Below are positions 9,457-22,600 of a stretch of DNA of 64,000 nt, piece by piece (position 1 is the first letter of the stretch; each line of letters starts with the position of its first letter). Origin of the DNA: Clarireedia homoeocarpa (taxonomy: Eukaryota > Ascomycota > Leotiomycetes > Helotiales > Rutstroemiaceae); the NCBI GenBank assembly GCA_001465935.1, contig LNKV01000010.1, forward strand, positions 682,001 to 746,000, given 5' to 3'. The notes under the pieces are model-generated. The model ran no database searches. It was given only the letters and a program-made list of their open reading frames with translations, and was not told the DNA's origin. Position numbers and translations under genes: made by a program.

Positions 9457-11439
9457 ATGGGAGGATTTTCCCAGCCAAGGGCTTTCCTCGGCGACGCTAT
9501 CTCAATTATATCGATGCCTTTACGGAATAATGCTGAGATTGGCTTCCATTGCGCCACACCGGTGACACCTCGACGGCCATTCTTACGGAGTGAAGAACAA
9601 GATAGTTCGAGTACAAGAGGTGGAAACTTGCGGAAGACTTCGATATGCACAGACTCCACATATCTCCCGACGCCACGAAGTTTCGTACCGCCGGCGCAGA
9701 ATCATAAACGGTCGAGGTCAGATGAGAATGATGGGGATAAGAATGATTATTACGATTGCACACAATCAGACATCACCTTAGTATCACCACCCGAATCAGC
9801 TCGATTACTTCCGCAAACATCCAGTTTCCGCCTAGATTCCTACGATACCCCCGAAGTTGCCAAGCTAGGCACATTCTCCGCCATCAACATAATCCTTGGA
9901 AAGACCGTCGGAGTCGGCATCTACTCCATCCCCAGCTCTATCCTCCAATCCGTCGGCAGCGTCGGAGCCAGTCTCACACTATGGATTCTCGGCTCTCTCA
10001 TCTCTTTCTGCGGCCTAGCTGTGTACCTTGATCTCGGCACGGCACTGCCACGCTCAGGAGGAGAGCGTATCTATCTCGAAAGAATCTTTCGCAAACCCAG
10101 AATGCTAGCCACATGTGCATTCATGAGCTACGCTGTCTTGCTGGGCTTCAGCACACCTAATTGTATTGTGCTCGGCGAATACATCATGTACGCCCTAGAA
10201 ATCGATGTCAATCGCTGGAATGTTCGCACCATCGCCGTCGCGGTCATTACACTAACATGTTTTATCCACGCCCGATACCCGCGTCTAGGACTCCGCATCA
10301 TCAACATCCTCGGCGTCGGCAAGATGTTCTTCGTACTCATCGTGATCCTCTCCGGGCTCGCCGGCCTCCTAATGAAAGTCGGCTCCAACACCTCGCTTCT
10401 CCTCCCCCGCCGTCTCAACATCCCCTCGACAGAATTCATCCCCCCACCTCTCCCGCACCTCTCTACCGCCCAACGCAACTTCTCTCATCTCTTCGCCAAC
10501 TCATCCACTCAGCCCTACGACTACGCCACCGCGCTCCTCAAAATCCTCTACTGTTTTCGCGGATACAGCACTGCCAATCAGGTCCTCTCCTCTGTGCGGG
10601 ACCCCATCCGCACCCTGCGCACTGCCGCCCCCATCGCACTCTCCCTCGTGTCAGCGGCGTATATTCTCGCCAACATTGCCTACTTCCTCGTCGTGGAGCT
10701 CGACGATTTTAAAACCGCCGGCGTCGTAGTCGCCGGCCATTTCTTCAAGAATATTTTCGGTGAAGTCGTAGGCGAAAACATTCTCCCGATCGCCGTTGTC
10801 GTTTCCGCGTTCGGCAATATTGCAGCAACATCATTCGCGCAGGCGCGCGTTAACCAGGAATTGGGAAAAGACGGTCTCCTCCCCTTTTCACGCTTCTTCG
10901 CGGCGGGGAATAGCAAGATGGGCGCAGACGCAGCACCCACACCCGGTCTCTTCCTCCACTGGTTCATCAGCGTCCTCGTCATCGTCGTGCCCCCACCGGG
11001 AGAGATCTACAATTTCCTCGTCGATATCGGCGGGTACCCTGTTTCCGTCATCTCGGTCGCCATCTCCGGCGGGCTACTGTACTTGCAGATGACGCCGGCG
11101 GAGGGATATACGTCGCCGTTTCGGGCAAGGAAGGTTTACACGGTGGTTTTTCTACTGAGTAATTGTTTGTTGCTTGTGCTACCGTGGATGAAGCCCGCGG
11201 ATGGGAGGGGTGAGGGAAGGTTTGCTTATTATGCATATCCAGCGACGGCGGTGGGGGTGCTGGCGAGTGGGGTAGTTTATTGGGTTGGGTGGAGGGTGTG
11301 GGGGAATGGGAGGGATGGAAGGAGGATGATAGAGAGTGAGAGGAGTGAAGGGAGGGAGTTGAGTTTGAGGAGCTGGACAGCGGCGGTGAAGAAACAGAAA
11401 GGAATGGGGGTGGAGGATAGTATTCATGTAGATGGATAG
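9457..11439 (+). CDS. APC-superfamily amino-acid permease, Mup1-like (methionine-type)
   Basis: One long exon encodes 660 residues. A hydrophilic N-terminal tail of about 130 residues precedes the first membrane segment (LGTFSAINIILGKTVGVGIY), the conserved APC entry with the GxGIY substrate-binding loop. LPRSGGERIYLERIFRKP then matches the RSGGEKNYLE block of fungal Mup1/Mup3 methionine permeases, and FRGYSTANQVLSSVRDP is the conserved middle block. Roughly twelve hydrophobic segments follow, with a short basic C-terminal tail. There is no intron. A second in-frame Met at 9514 is a possible alternative start; the first was chosen as the longest open frame. The protein should sit in the plasma membrane and import an amino acid, methionine by family similarity; substrate choice is inference. 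Confidence 0.85.
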   Translation: MGGFSQPRAFLGDAISIISMPLRNNAEIGFHCATPVTPRRPFLRSEEQDSSSTRGGNLRKTSICTDSTYLPTPRSFVPPAQNHKRSRSDENDGDKNDYYDCTQSDITLVSPPESARLLPQTSSFRLDSYDTPEVAKLGTFSAINIILGKTVGVGIYSIPSSILQSVGSVGASLTLWILGSLISFCGLAVYLDLGTALPRSGGERIYLERIFRKPRMLATCAFMSYAVLLGFSTPNCIVLGEYIMYALEIDVNRWNVRTIAVAVITLTCFIHARYPRLGLRIINILGVGKMFFVLIVILSGLAGLLMKVGSNTSLLLPRRLNIPSTEFIPPPLPHLSTAQRNFSHLFANSSTQPYDYATALLKILYCFRGYSTANQVLSSVRDPIRTLRTAAPIALSLVSAAYILANIAYFLVVELDDFKTAGVVVAGHFFKNIFGEVVGENILPIAVVVSAFGNIAATSFAQARVNQELGKDGLLPFSRFFAAGNSKMGADAAPTPGLFLHWFISVLVIVVPPPGEIYNFLVDIGGYPVSVISVAISGGLLYLQMTPAEGYTSPFRARKVYTVVFLLSNCLLLVLPWMKPADGRGEGRFAYYAYPATAVGVLASGVVYWVGWRVWGNGRDGRRMIESERSEGRELSLRSWTAAVKKQKGMGVEDSIHVDG

Positions 11440-13217
11440 TCGGGTTTATTTCCGTGAAGAATAGCTTTATTCAATTCCACTGAGGATACAAGATATTTAC
11501 GATTTCGATTAATGTATATATACATAAGATTAGTGTAATTCAAACAAAATCACAGAATAGGATAGGATAGGACAGTATCATCATTGTCTATCCTCTCTCA
11601 ACATTACATTACATTTGACTTCCTACAAGTACATCCAACGTTTTACGCAAATCCTATAAGTCAGCCCAGAAACCCCAGCCATCCGTCCATCCGTCCATCC
11701 ATCCATCTCAGTGCCATGCATAGATAGTACGAACAACTATCCACCCACTCCCTTACCATTTCCCATTCTTCATATATTCCATCATTTCTTTATCCCCCCC
11801 CCCTTTCGTCTCCCTCCCAGTTCCTAAATTTCAGTCCACCGTTCACCATCACTATCACCATTCAAACCCCCTCCCAAATTACCCCCCTCCCCTTCCCCCC
11901 AATAATTTCTACCCATTCTACCATCTCCAACCCTCCCCCACAACCAGCTAACTCCCTCTTCCTCTTCAAATCTCACTCTACTCCACTGCACTGCACTGCA
12001 CTCCACCTTTCAACCCTCTCTAACTCTAACTCTAACTCTAACTCCCAATCCTCTCTCTAACTTCAAGCCCCCCCAACCCACCAATCAATCCCAATCCCAA
12101 TCTCAATCCCAATCTTCATCCCACACCCAATCCAACCCCTCCCTCCTCCCCCCGCACCGCATCCATCACACTACATCCTCTCACGTCAGCCAAACCAGCC
12201 TCATCCTATCCCATCCCATCTCGCCTCTCAACACTCAACACTCAACCAACCATATCCCCCCATTTAGAAACTTTGTTGCACGTCTACGCAACCAACAACC
12301 CAGCTCAGCTGAAGATGAGAATCCTTCCGTCAGCACCTCATCTTGGCACTCGGTGAGTTGGTCTGTGGTTTGTTCGGTTGGTTGTTTGGTTGGTCCGGCT
12401 CCTCATTCGGTGTTTTGATACCCCGGGATTTCACTTTGTGGCTACTGTACTGTACCCGTTTGGCTGTGGCGCCGATTCTGGGGTGAAAGTGCTAGCAAAT
12501 GCGGTCAAGTCATGAAATTTACATGCAGGAAGACGTTCAATTCGAACAAATATTACTTTCAAGCTACTAAAATACTGTACAAGAGTTCCAAAGCACTGTC
12601 TGCGTCTGCCCTCACCCCACATCCGGCTTAACCACTAATTATGACAGACTATGACCGCCTCCGGTTCGTTTTGTTGTTGCAAAGAAAAACTAAGTAAAGC
12701 GCCATGAAAGCATAAGATAAACACCATCGAATCATATCCACGAAGCTGAACCCTAAAAGGTCTATGCCATCTATAATCCTACTCGACTGACCTCTGTCTA
12801 TCCACCACCGGCACGTGTTATACATGCCAATTTCTCAAACACCACTTTCCCTACGAGATAAAAAAGCGATAAAGAATTGCGAAAAAAGCCCCGTGCCCTG
12901 ATGATTCGAACAAAAATGATTTTTTTGTTGCTCATAGACAAGCAACGACGTGAGAAGGTGAAGTTCCAACATAGCCAAGGTCGGTTACAACATAAGGAAG
13001 ACGAAATTCTCGAATGCTTGTTTGCTCATATCAATCTTCGAAGTCACTATTAGTACACAAAATGAAAAATACATAAGTATGATACAGTGTCATCCGCACA
13101 AAGAATGAGGACAATTTTATCACAAATGAGTTTGCTCTTTGAGATGAACTTTAGGAACCACGTCACCCGGAGATGGATGAAGAACCTCATTGCAATTGTC
13201 AAATGTCGAAGATCATG
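11440..13217. other. Intergenic region rich in simple repeats
   Basis: No gene is established. Simple repeats include CCATC/CCGTC runs (about 11680-11706), ACTGC repeats (about 11984-12001), a CTAACT hexamer run (about 12019-12047) and CAATCC-type repeats (about 12085-12115). A short open stretch at about 12270-12352 reads FRNFVARLRNQQPSSAEDEN and ends at a good donor (GTGAGT). It could be a non-annotated exon, but no start or partner exon was found. The right end is the 3' flank of the 1140-residue gene. Confidence 0.4.
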
Positions 13218-16200
13218 TCAACGGGCGTCCTTAGCTAGCGCTGATCCTTTTAGATAAGACGCATAGTCCTCTGCAGCAAGAGATTCGGGAGAGCGGTGGA
13301 GTGCTGGATCGTATCTAAGACGGTTTCGGTTGTCTGGGGTGACTGGGAAATCATAGCCGCGAGGAGAAAGAGGTCTTGCTAAACCAGAATTTCGAGGAGT
13401 CGTAGCACCATTGAACATGGCAGGAGCTAGTGATGCAACAGCCGAGCCTCTGTGCTGTGGAGGGAAGCTACCTTGAGCGTTATTGGAGGAGACATAAGCA
13501 GGCGCAGCTACTGGTGCACGAGAGACATTCAATTTCAACATATTCAGAAAGGTTTGGGGTTTTTGGTCACCGCTAAAATCATGATCAGCATGCAGATTGC
13601 AATCAATTCTAAGGCAATATTGCGTACCTATTTGTACTAGCAATGCGCTGAGCAAAGCTAGGTCTTCTCTTGGGTGAGCCATCCTCGGTTACTGGAGCAA
13701 GGACCGAAGTTCGCTTGAAACTGGAGTGACTTCTGGTGGACGAACGATGCTCTGAGGGCATCCTATAAGCTTCAACTCGTGTGAGGTCTTCGGGTTTAAG
13801 AATTTTTGGCTGATTAGTGGATGGCGCTTCATGAAATGACATAGCTGCCTCGTTGATTATGTTGCGTAGAAAAAGCTTCTCGAGGTTCTCGCCAGTGTCC
13901 AAGGAATGCATCACTTTATCTGATTGTAATTCTTTTGCAGAATGTTCAACAGAGGGATTGTTAGACAAGTTTTCGTCGTTTTTGCCCCAGTTAGGGTCTG
14001 TGAAGAGAGTGCTGAAGTTTGGACTTTTTATTGTCTCTCGATGAGAGCCTTCGTCATTGGTCGCACTGAATCTAAATTCAACATTATGCGCAGCCTCAGC
14101 ATCCGCATCACCACAGATTTTCAAACTCGCTGGTGTAACCGATGCTGAACCTCCTTGTTGGACTATGGGGGGTACTTCATAAGTGGTATCTTGCGTGTCG
14201 GGCTTTATGAAGAGATTTGCAAGAAATTCAGCAGGCAATGTTCCAGACGGCTCTGACAGTGGACGATGCGATTTATCCGTGCCGCAGAGCCCGCTTTCAT
14301 GAATGGGAATGGAACATTTATCTGAGGATGATCGATCAGCAGCCGTGGCTTTTACTTGAGTACTAGCAGTTTCACGGACGGGTGAAGATGTAGAAGTTTG
14401 GGCCTTCTGAGGTGTAATGAAGAGATTCTTGCAATGAGTGTCCCAGTCCAATACACCTTTACCAGTTCCACGGGATGTAGGAATGGTGCTACTACCACGA
14501 ACAGGTGAGGGAAGATAAAAGTCCTGACCATCAAATTTTGGTAAATCACGAGTTGAGGTATTTTGTGTATTGGTGCCGAAATAAATTTCACGTGCAGCAT
14601 TTTCCGCATCCGTTAGTGGCCTGCAATACTCGAATCCGGTATGTCTGCCGTGACCCGTACCAGCGATATCGGTCAGATGTCCACGAAGATAAGGAACGGC
14701 ATGGGACACACTTTGACCATCTTGGGAAGCGACGTTCGGAGCATTAGCGAGTGACTGCAATTCTGAAGAAGAGCTAGGATATGTGTCCGACCGTCGGAAA
14801 GCCAGCATAGGTAATGGTCTATTCTGAGACGGAGGTGCATGTATTGTCTGTGATCTTGGCATGCTCACTAGGCTAGACCCCACTGCGGAGTCCTCCCATC
14901 GAGTCTCGGCTCGGTTAAGTAACCTCTGCTGTCTCTCGAGTTGAGATTCTGGTGTTGCAGGTGGAGAATTCCGACCAGGGCTGGTCATTGCAAAAACTTC
15001 CATCTGAGCAGCAGTCAGTGGTGCTTGACTGCGTGGCTGAAATGGAGGAGCCATTGCCGCGGTGGCAGGTAAGCGAGACCCAACAATTGGAGTGCTTGAT
15101 TGATTCGAGGTGTACAGTTGGCGGGTTGGCGATTCAATGCTTTGCACCGACGGTACCGTTTGACTGCTATATCCGGAATAGGTTTGCCCACTGATGCCAG
15201 CATCAATACTAAGACCGCCGGCAGTCGTGGAGAATAAATTATGACGTTCTTCGTTAGCGCGTTCCGGCATAGAATCGACAGCATTGGTGGTCGATTGTGA
15301 ATGATATTTAGCTGATTGAAAGTTGCGGGATGGATCTTGTGTAGCATGAAGTAGAGACTTCAGTCGTGATATTTCGTCAACAAGTGACTGACGTTGATTT
15401 GATGTATGAAGGTCATCCTGAAGAGAATGAGTGGCGATATGGTCGTCTAATGACATCAGATGCTGGCGAAGGTAGTGCAGGTGGTGCTCAATATTTCCTG
15501 GAAGCAAGGGTAACATTGGCTGAAATTGACCAAGCTGAGGATGGCCTGAAGGCGCCGCCATTGGCAGTGCTTGTCCGTTCGTATGTGCCATTAAAGGAGC
15601 GAAATTTCCCATTGGCATTGGCATTGGCATCGGCATAGACATTGACATGGGAAGCATGCTGGGTGGCATGAAGTGACCTGGAGGACCCGCTAGAATAGGG
15701 GCAGCGAATGGGTGGCTTCCAATGAGTGGTGAATGCGCTGGGAAACCATTCAGTGGCGGTGGGAATCCAGGGGCAGGTAGAAAAACTTGATTGTTGTAGA
15801 CTAAGTATGGCCTCGTTTGATCAAATTGGGTGGGTGGAGAAATTCTGATGGACTGCGTTGAGGATGCCTTACCGCCACTGACTCTACCGTTTCCGGTCGT
15901 ATTAGATTGGTGGGGGAATTGCCCATTGACAGGATGAGACATAGTCGCCATGGAGATAGCATTTCCTTGAGGAAGGTAGTTGTAACTTGGTAGAAAAGGT
16001 GGTTGACAAGGAGTTGGATATTCATCTGACGAAGTATTACTATCAACAAGGTTATGCCGTTGCAGATAGTCGCTCCCACCGTTCATAGGACTCTTAGGTT
16101 TGTTAACCTGCTCGAGGTCATGGCGTCTCTTAGACAAACTAGCCGAAAGCTGATCAGCCATAGGATCAAAAATTGGAGGTCCGGTGGCACGAGTGTTCGG

Positions 16201-16767
16201 AACAATACGACCACCAGCTGTAACTCGCACATGAGTTGGTGACACAACAGCCCTATAGAACCTACGGAAATTTTCGGCTTGATGAGTAGCTGCGTTGGTG
16301 GGTGCAGAATGTGGTTGAACTTGATTGTCAAAAGTGCGGCGTGTGCCAAAGCTGGAATGTGCACGAAGATGCCAACTGGTATTCTGCTCATGAGTTGAGC
16401 GACTACCGGATCTTTGCTGGTATTGATAATCGCTATCTTCGGAGGACTCTGGAAGCCGTTTTTCGATTGAATGTTGCCTTTCGTGTTTGATAGCAGAGAG
16501 CGTTTTGGTCAAGCAAGAATAGCTACCAGGGTGTTGCAAAGCTTCTTGAGGAATTTTAAAAAGAGAAGCTATTGAATGAGTTAATGGACGTGGACAAAGG
16601 AGATTGAATGGCATGGGTGAATAGGGGTCCAACAACTAACCAATATTGAGATGCTGATTGATTTTCTCGACAGGGCAGATAACGATCGAAAGTGAGTTTC
16701 TCATTCCAAGCAACTGATCAATGGAATACCGACGAGCACTAGGGTTCCTTTCCGATAAGGGAGCCAT
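13218..16767 (-). CDS. Large disordered protein with N-terminal eIF4E-binding motif (candidate 4E-BP/4E-T-like)
   Basis: Three exons (16767-16641, 16568-13628, 13572-13218) join in frame to 1140 residues. The 5' exon is short and was found by following the frame from ATG 16767, whose product starts MAPLSERNPSARRYSIDQLL. Residues 14-20, Y-SIDQ-L-L followed by GMR, fit the canonical YxxxxL-hydrophobic eIF4E-binding motif seen in eIF4G and 4E-T. The rest is low-complexity: Ser/Pro/Gln-rich, with a Met-Pro run (MSMSMPMPMPMPMG, encoded near 15620-15660) and a basic C-terminal part (SFKRTSVLAP, KRRPSFAQRI). No globular domain was recognised. Introns of 72 and 55 bases have good borders. Family knowledge suggests a cytoplasmic translational or mRNA-decay regulator; this is inference from one short motif and overall disorder. 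Confidence 0.8.
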
Positions 16768-19159
16768 AACTTTACAGGTTTAGCCAGGCGCTCTTTTCCG
16801 AATACCCTGCTCTAGTAGTTGGTATCAAGAACTCAACCTTCAATTTCAAGGTCGATATTTGCGTGATACAATTTGCCACCACCAATATTATGAGCCTGCT
16901 TTACTGCTACCTCTTCGTAGAATATAAATTGTCGACCATAGATGCCAACAGCAGGTTTGTTAGGCTTCCGAAACTGGGCTTCTGCTACACTCTGCTTGCC
17001 CGTGGTTCGGACTTTGGACTATGCTCGTATCTAAAAGGTGAAAATCGCTAGTAATTAGCCTTTGTGTCAGGTTTATTGAAGCTCCAAGATGACCATGGGG
17101 CAAGGAAAGAGAGCAGTGAAGAGCAGTGCATTTCAAGGGTCTGCGCTGAACAGCAAGACTTCTAATGCCAATATGGGTGATGATTGAATTGTGCCTCAGA
17201 GGACTTCAAACATTCATCAATCGCGCGATTGAATTGCGAGGTTGACAGCGGAAGATAGGCAAGACGCCATTCAGAATTCACTCACCAATTCTGTAGAGAA
17301 GGGAACAGTTATCAAATCTTGGCACTGACTGAGAAAGTGGAATGTGAGAACCGACAGTCAATCCTACAGTCTGAGAGGGCAATGGAGGATTGTCAAAGTT
17401 GTGGAGAGAAAAGAACGCGAGTTTTACAGAATCGAACAGTAGAGAAGCAAGACAACCAAAGCGACTTATCTCGCAAATTAGAATTGGATCGTTGAATGAG
17501 AGTTGAGTGCTGGCAAGCAGCTGGACTTGCTGATTGAAGTAAGAGAGTGTGAGTGTGGTTGTGGTTGTGATTGTGATTGTGTTTTTGAGAGAAGTGAGAA
17601 GTCCTCGAAGCGGCGATCAAGAACGTATCGGTACCTTGGTAGCGCATCAACATATTCGTCGCTGCTTTGAATTTTTGCCCGACGGGACTTTTACCCGAGA
17701 AATAACGAATGGTGATTGGTGACTGCACGTAATTGAAGGCACTTAATTCAATCACGGCAGGAGCAATCACTTCACCAGGCAACTCGGTCCTCGGCCAGAC
17801 GAGTTCATACGCCGCCGCAGGATTGCAGAGTCGCAGGCTCACCGGGGGAAGGAACTGAGTGCGCATATGGTATGCGGAAGATTTCAAGGAGCCAAGGATT
17901 ATCTGAGAGACCCGACTTCTATTCCTTTACCTTTATCGAGCCCATACGCATATGTTGCTGGAATAGACTTCATCTTTTGGCGTCATACGGGAGATGGCGC
18001 ATCACATCTCGTCTCATCTCACTCCATCCCATAAGCACTCTTGAAAGGCCGGCTCAGGCATCGGATCTTCGCTCAATGTTTCGTCTGATTACCATGATGC
18101 AGAACCACTACATCGTGGAAGCTCACCGCCATCAAGTATGCATGGCTCTACAACAAATCAAGCCCAAGCCATGCTGACGCGTTGCAGAAGACCGTCACAA
18201 ATATCTGCCCAGGTGACAGAGGACGACCCATCACGTGATCGGTCATCTTGCAGCAGCTATGCGGGCTGCCCCGAAGCTGCCACATATGTTTCTTGAGTGG
18301 CGGAGAAATTTATGGTTTTGGTATTGCGACGCCCTGGCTCTTCCCATCCTGTCATGCTGCCTTCCGCCCATAAGGTGCATGAAGTGCTGCAGTGGAATTG
18401 AGGACGAAAAGAGAGCTTAGGGGTGAAAGAAGGGCAGTGCTGACATCCATATGGTTCATGGTGTACAACTGCAAAGAGACAACACGTAGTAATCTGGAAA
18501 TGTGCTCGTGCTCGTGTCCGCGGTTGCTGCTGCATGTTGCTCGTTGTGTAAGTCGTCTGAGGTCCATAGACCGTGAGTGGCGAAGCCTTACCTCTTTGGA
18601 TTTAGCTCATGGTCATGTGACTTTACGACATGTGACTCTACCAAAAGCATCACCTCGAGCTTCCCTACTCTCAATGCGTTTTCCCAACAGCTCAGCAAGT
18701 CAAGTCATGGAGTAGAACTGGATTTTCCTTTACGATCGATTGCTCCAATTACAAACAACAACTTCGCTGCCAGCCCGGGAAATTCATTTGCGTCCATCAC
18801 AGGCTTATACCACATGTCAAGCAAACTCGAGCAGACTTTTTCATTCCAAGATATTCATTCATCCGTCCATCATCAACGGCTCATCTCACTAGATACACTG
18901 AAAAAGAAAAGAAAGGGAAAGCCTGGCAGTCAATCTGAATCAAAATAATTATCATAGGATCCCACTCCTGAGATGTGTTAACCGAAAAAAAAATAGACCG
19001 AACTTCAAGCCGAACCAGAGTGAAGCCACACTTCGAATCGTATTGCAAACACAGAAGCATCAACCACTTATTATTTCTCGTCCCGGCCATACGGCGAGAA
19101 CTACCAAGATCCCAACTACTAATACAACTCAAGTCCCCACTCATCAAGGCTGTTGGTGG
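16768..19159. other. Long intergenic/5' region, no supported gene
   Basis: The part next to 16768 is the promoter and probably a long leader of the eIF4E-motif gene. A GTGGTTGTGATTGTG repeat lies at about 17548-17582; the 164-codon reverse frame crossing it (His-Asn repeats) is judged non-coding. Frames at 17872-18177 and 18392-18948 show no domain. Confidence 0.45.
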
Positions 19160-19600
19160 TTATTGAGAAACTGTTTTCTCGATCTTGGATGCAGATGTTG
19201 ATGAATCCTGGTGTTGGCTGCTGCCAATTCCATCAGTCGCTGTAAAGCTAATGGCGGCCGGCTCGGTCAAGGTTGGAAACTCCACTTTAGGCTGACTTTT
19301 TCCAACCCAAGCACTGTCAAGTTCGCTAGCAGGGACAATCTCCTTCAAAATGTAGAAGAAATTACCGTCTTCGAACTGAGGCGCGAACACTTCCCTTACC
19401 AAGGGCGCTGTACTAGTGTGATTGGAGATGTCGTTGTCTCTTCCTTTGGCCTGTCATTCGTTAGTCTATAACTTGCCTTGGTCTTGATATCATACTAGAC
19501 AATGAGCACATGGTGCATTATTGACCCACACCCAATTTGGGCAGTTGTATGTCAGCCAGTACTTGCAACGGTACTTGTAGTATCCGCCACTTCCGCTCAT
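19160..19600 (-). CDS. Small conserved fungal protein with a CxnC..CxxC motif
   Basis: Two exons (19600-19496 and 19450-19160) separated by a 45-base intron (GTATG..CAG) encode 131 residues. The N-terminus MSGSGGYYKYRCKYWL with a later NCPNWVWVNN and CAHCL places cysteines at residues 12, 20, 31 and 34, a possible metal site. Exon 2 opens AKGRDND and continues with APQFEDGNFFYILKE; the last third is Ser/Thr-rich. I recall the same N-terminal pattern in short uncharacterised proteins of many filamentous ascomycetes, but no function is known to me. No signal peptide or membrane segment is seen. It is the last gene before an 8-kb gene-poor stretch. Confidence 0.75.
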
Positions 19601-22600
19601 GATTGGTATATCAGATTTAAAGGTGCCGAAGAGGCACAGATGCTTCTGAAGGTGGGTATGGTGCTACTATCCGCTGGTAGTAAAGCGACTGGGCACAACC
19701 AATTGAAGCGCCGAGAAAAAGGCAATTTAACTTCCGGGAATTTGACTGGAATTTTCGGACGGAGAGCAAAGGCCGATATTGACCAAAGTGTGGAAATGTA
19801 TTTGGGATCTGAGTTTCTGAAAAATCAACGGGTCGCACGGGGACTCATATACTCGAAGACCTTCCCACTCACGGCATCCTACCGGTATCCTATGCTCAAT
19901 TTACTCAAGTTGTCATAAAGGAACTTTCGCATGCAAACGCTTTTTCAGAAGGTCATTCGTAGATGGGTAATTTGAGAAGAAAGTCAAACTTGCATATCTG
20001 TCAGAAATTTCTGAATGCATATTGCTCTGCTCACAACTTCCCTCATATCCAATTAAGCTATTGCGCCTTCGGGCGCAGAAACATGGCTTTCCCCGGCTTC
20101 TACTATCTATGCTCAATTTCTGCATAGCTGAATTGGGCTTCGGTACTGTTAGTACGAGGTAAAAGAGTCTGCACAAGGTGCTATACAACAACTCACTCGC
20201 ATCGTTTTGCTGGCATGTTAGTCGTTGAGAGAGCCGAATTCATCCTCGGGTCCGACTGAACTAGCCTCAGAGCTTTGGCCATACTCCCGCTACAGATACT
20301 GAAGATGGGGCTCTAAACTTACATACGTATGCTTTCTGCACCATTGCATAGGCTCCAAACTGAGTTATCATATGCAGGATTCCACAAATCCATTTATTGG
20401 TCATCCCAACTTGCCCTTAGTTACCTGTGTGTTACGACCAGGCCAGGTCGACGACGTAACACTGCGAGGTTGCAATGTCAAATGTGCAGACCCCATAGTT
20501 AGCTGCAAGTAGCTGGCATGGGGTTGTATAATCGAAACTTCCTAACTTGGGACTTTCAGTATCATGCGTTGGGTATTCTTTATTCGACCGCATCAAAAAG
20601 GTGTTTGAATGTTAACTTTGATCGGCGATTGTATCTGCTTTCATCGAACACTGCAGATTCACTTCAAGCAAGACACGACGCGATTTTCCTGCGCAGCTTA
20701 CGAGTGTATCGGCTCGATTCAACAGTCGACAATGTAAGCTTGTTTATCTTTCTAATACTTATTGACAGTCAAGGATGGCCTTCATTTCGGACTTAGCTGC
20801 GCCATTAATCCAGCTAATCTTGGAGGCGTGATTGGGGTCAGCTTCCATATTTCCATCCGAATATCCCTTTCCCTTAAGAGGGATAGCCAGTGAGATTCTA
20901 GCGAGCCATCGTACATGAACCGCTGTGCGTCTTTGGGGGTTTGGGAAACAAATTGATCATATTCCGACCTTTTAGTTCAACTGCACACGTGCTAGAATCC
21001 GACAAGTCGGGCGCCTAAAATAACTGTCCCCACAACGTTAGGAGCCCCATATTAGTTCTAAAAGAGGTCAGGTAGAATTCCTACAGACGTTGTTGATGAT
21101 ATCTGTTGTTGATGTAGTACGATTCCGACAGTGTGGCTTTGTCAACTCGGTATCCACAATTTTTGCTATTCTACTGCTTGCTACCTTTACAGCACGTCTC
21201 GTCCAGCTCCACATGTTACAAGTCCACTTGGTCCTGTCCTTTTCCATCACACCCATGAATCAATATCATTCTCTGTGAATGCTGCAGAAACAGCTGTTAC
21301 CACTGCATTAGATTTATCCAGTAGCCTTGAGTAAATTGATGCTTGTGCTACATCTGCCGGATGTTGTGTTATTTACGTCTTTAGACATCTCATCTCTAAT
21401 GGCTAATCAGGATATCACACCAGTAATTTGGGATGCCTCGATAGCTCATGTATTCAGCAAAAATTACTTCTTGCACAAATGATGGCCAGGAACACCGGGG
21501 ATTAACTAGAATTTATGTATGGGACTTTTACCTGAGATGGGACTTCGACAAATGAGTCGCTTGCAGGATAATGATGGCCGTCACTGTTCCTTTCTCATAC
21601 CCTCTTCGACTGCAGATTCCGCGTCTTTGCATCGTTCCCCTTTCATCTGACGAGTTTACTGTAATAATCAGGTCATCCCACTGTGCAGTGCTTATAGGTC
21701 TCATTGTCACACATTTGGCCTGCTTTGCGCAATCTTTTTAACCACTGGAAAGGCACCTTTGGGAAAGACAACATATGCATTTAGAGACATTTTGCTGCTT
21801 CAGACTTCTCGACCTATCAACACGCATTGGGTATTCGAGGTCGAGAACTTATGAATGAGACTTATTATATTTATTATTTGGAATTTCTCTCGCATCTTTC
21901 AGGAGAAGTTTTACAGTCTTACAGAGCGTATTCAGTCCTCATTTTGTTACGCTTACCGAAAACTCGGAAGCCGTTTCGTCAATCGTGTGTTCCAATTACA
22001 TGTCGGATGCTGTGTTTGTCGTTACCGCGATTGCCGTTGAATATCAGTAATGGGCACTGCCCATTACCGATATTTTGGTCCTAGAAATCAAGCAACACTG
22101 AGCCTCTGAAGGACTAGACCACCAATGACACACCAGTCTTTCTGTTTTATCGAATGATCTGGAATGAACTAGGGGGTGGGGATATTTGAACGTCTTAAGC
22201 ATGCCCCGAGCAAGACGCGTGCGCATATCCCACTGCTATTGACTCGATGCGTGATGTAAAGCGGTGGGGCATTGGCCTCTTCATCTCCGCGGCACATTAG
22301 ACACTTCACGATTAGATCTCTTTCTGTGGATATCAACAACGTCGTAATCAAGGCGCAAACCGGTATCAGTCTACTAGGACAATCGTTCTCATTCATCCGG
22401 TTATACTCTCTATGCTTTACAACTCATGTTATTTCAACCTTCTTTATGCATTGTTGACCTCAATGAGAAGTCTGCATACAACAAGAGTATGTGCAATGAC
22501 TCACAGGCAGTTACTAAAGCCAAGAAATTGAAATTTGAAGATTGCTGGTTCTCTACATGGAGAATGGGCTATGTGGGAACGACGCCGAAAAGCATTCTGC

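Noticed and set aside
12019..12047. Telomere-like repeat (TTAGAG units on the minus strand)
   Set aside because: The unit is not TTAGGG, only a few copies are present, and it sits among other pyrimidine microsatellites in gene-bearing DNA.
17393..17887. 164-codon reverse frame with His-Asn repeats
   Set aside because: The repeat is a GTGATT microsatellite; there is no domain and the position fits a promoter/leader region.
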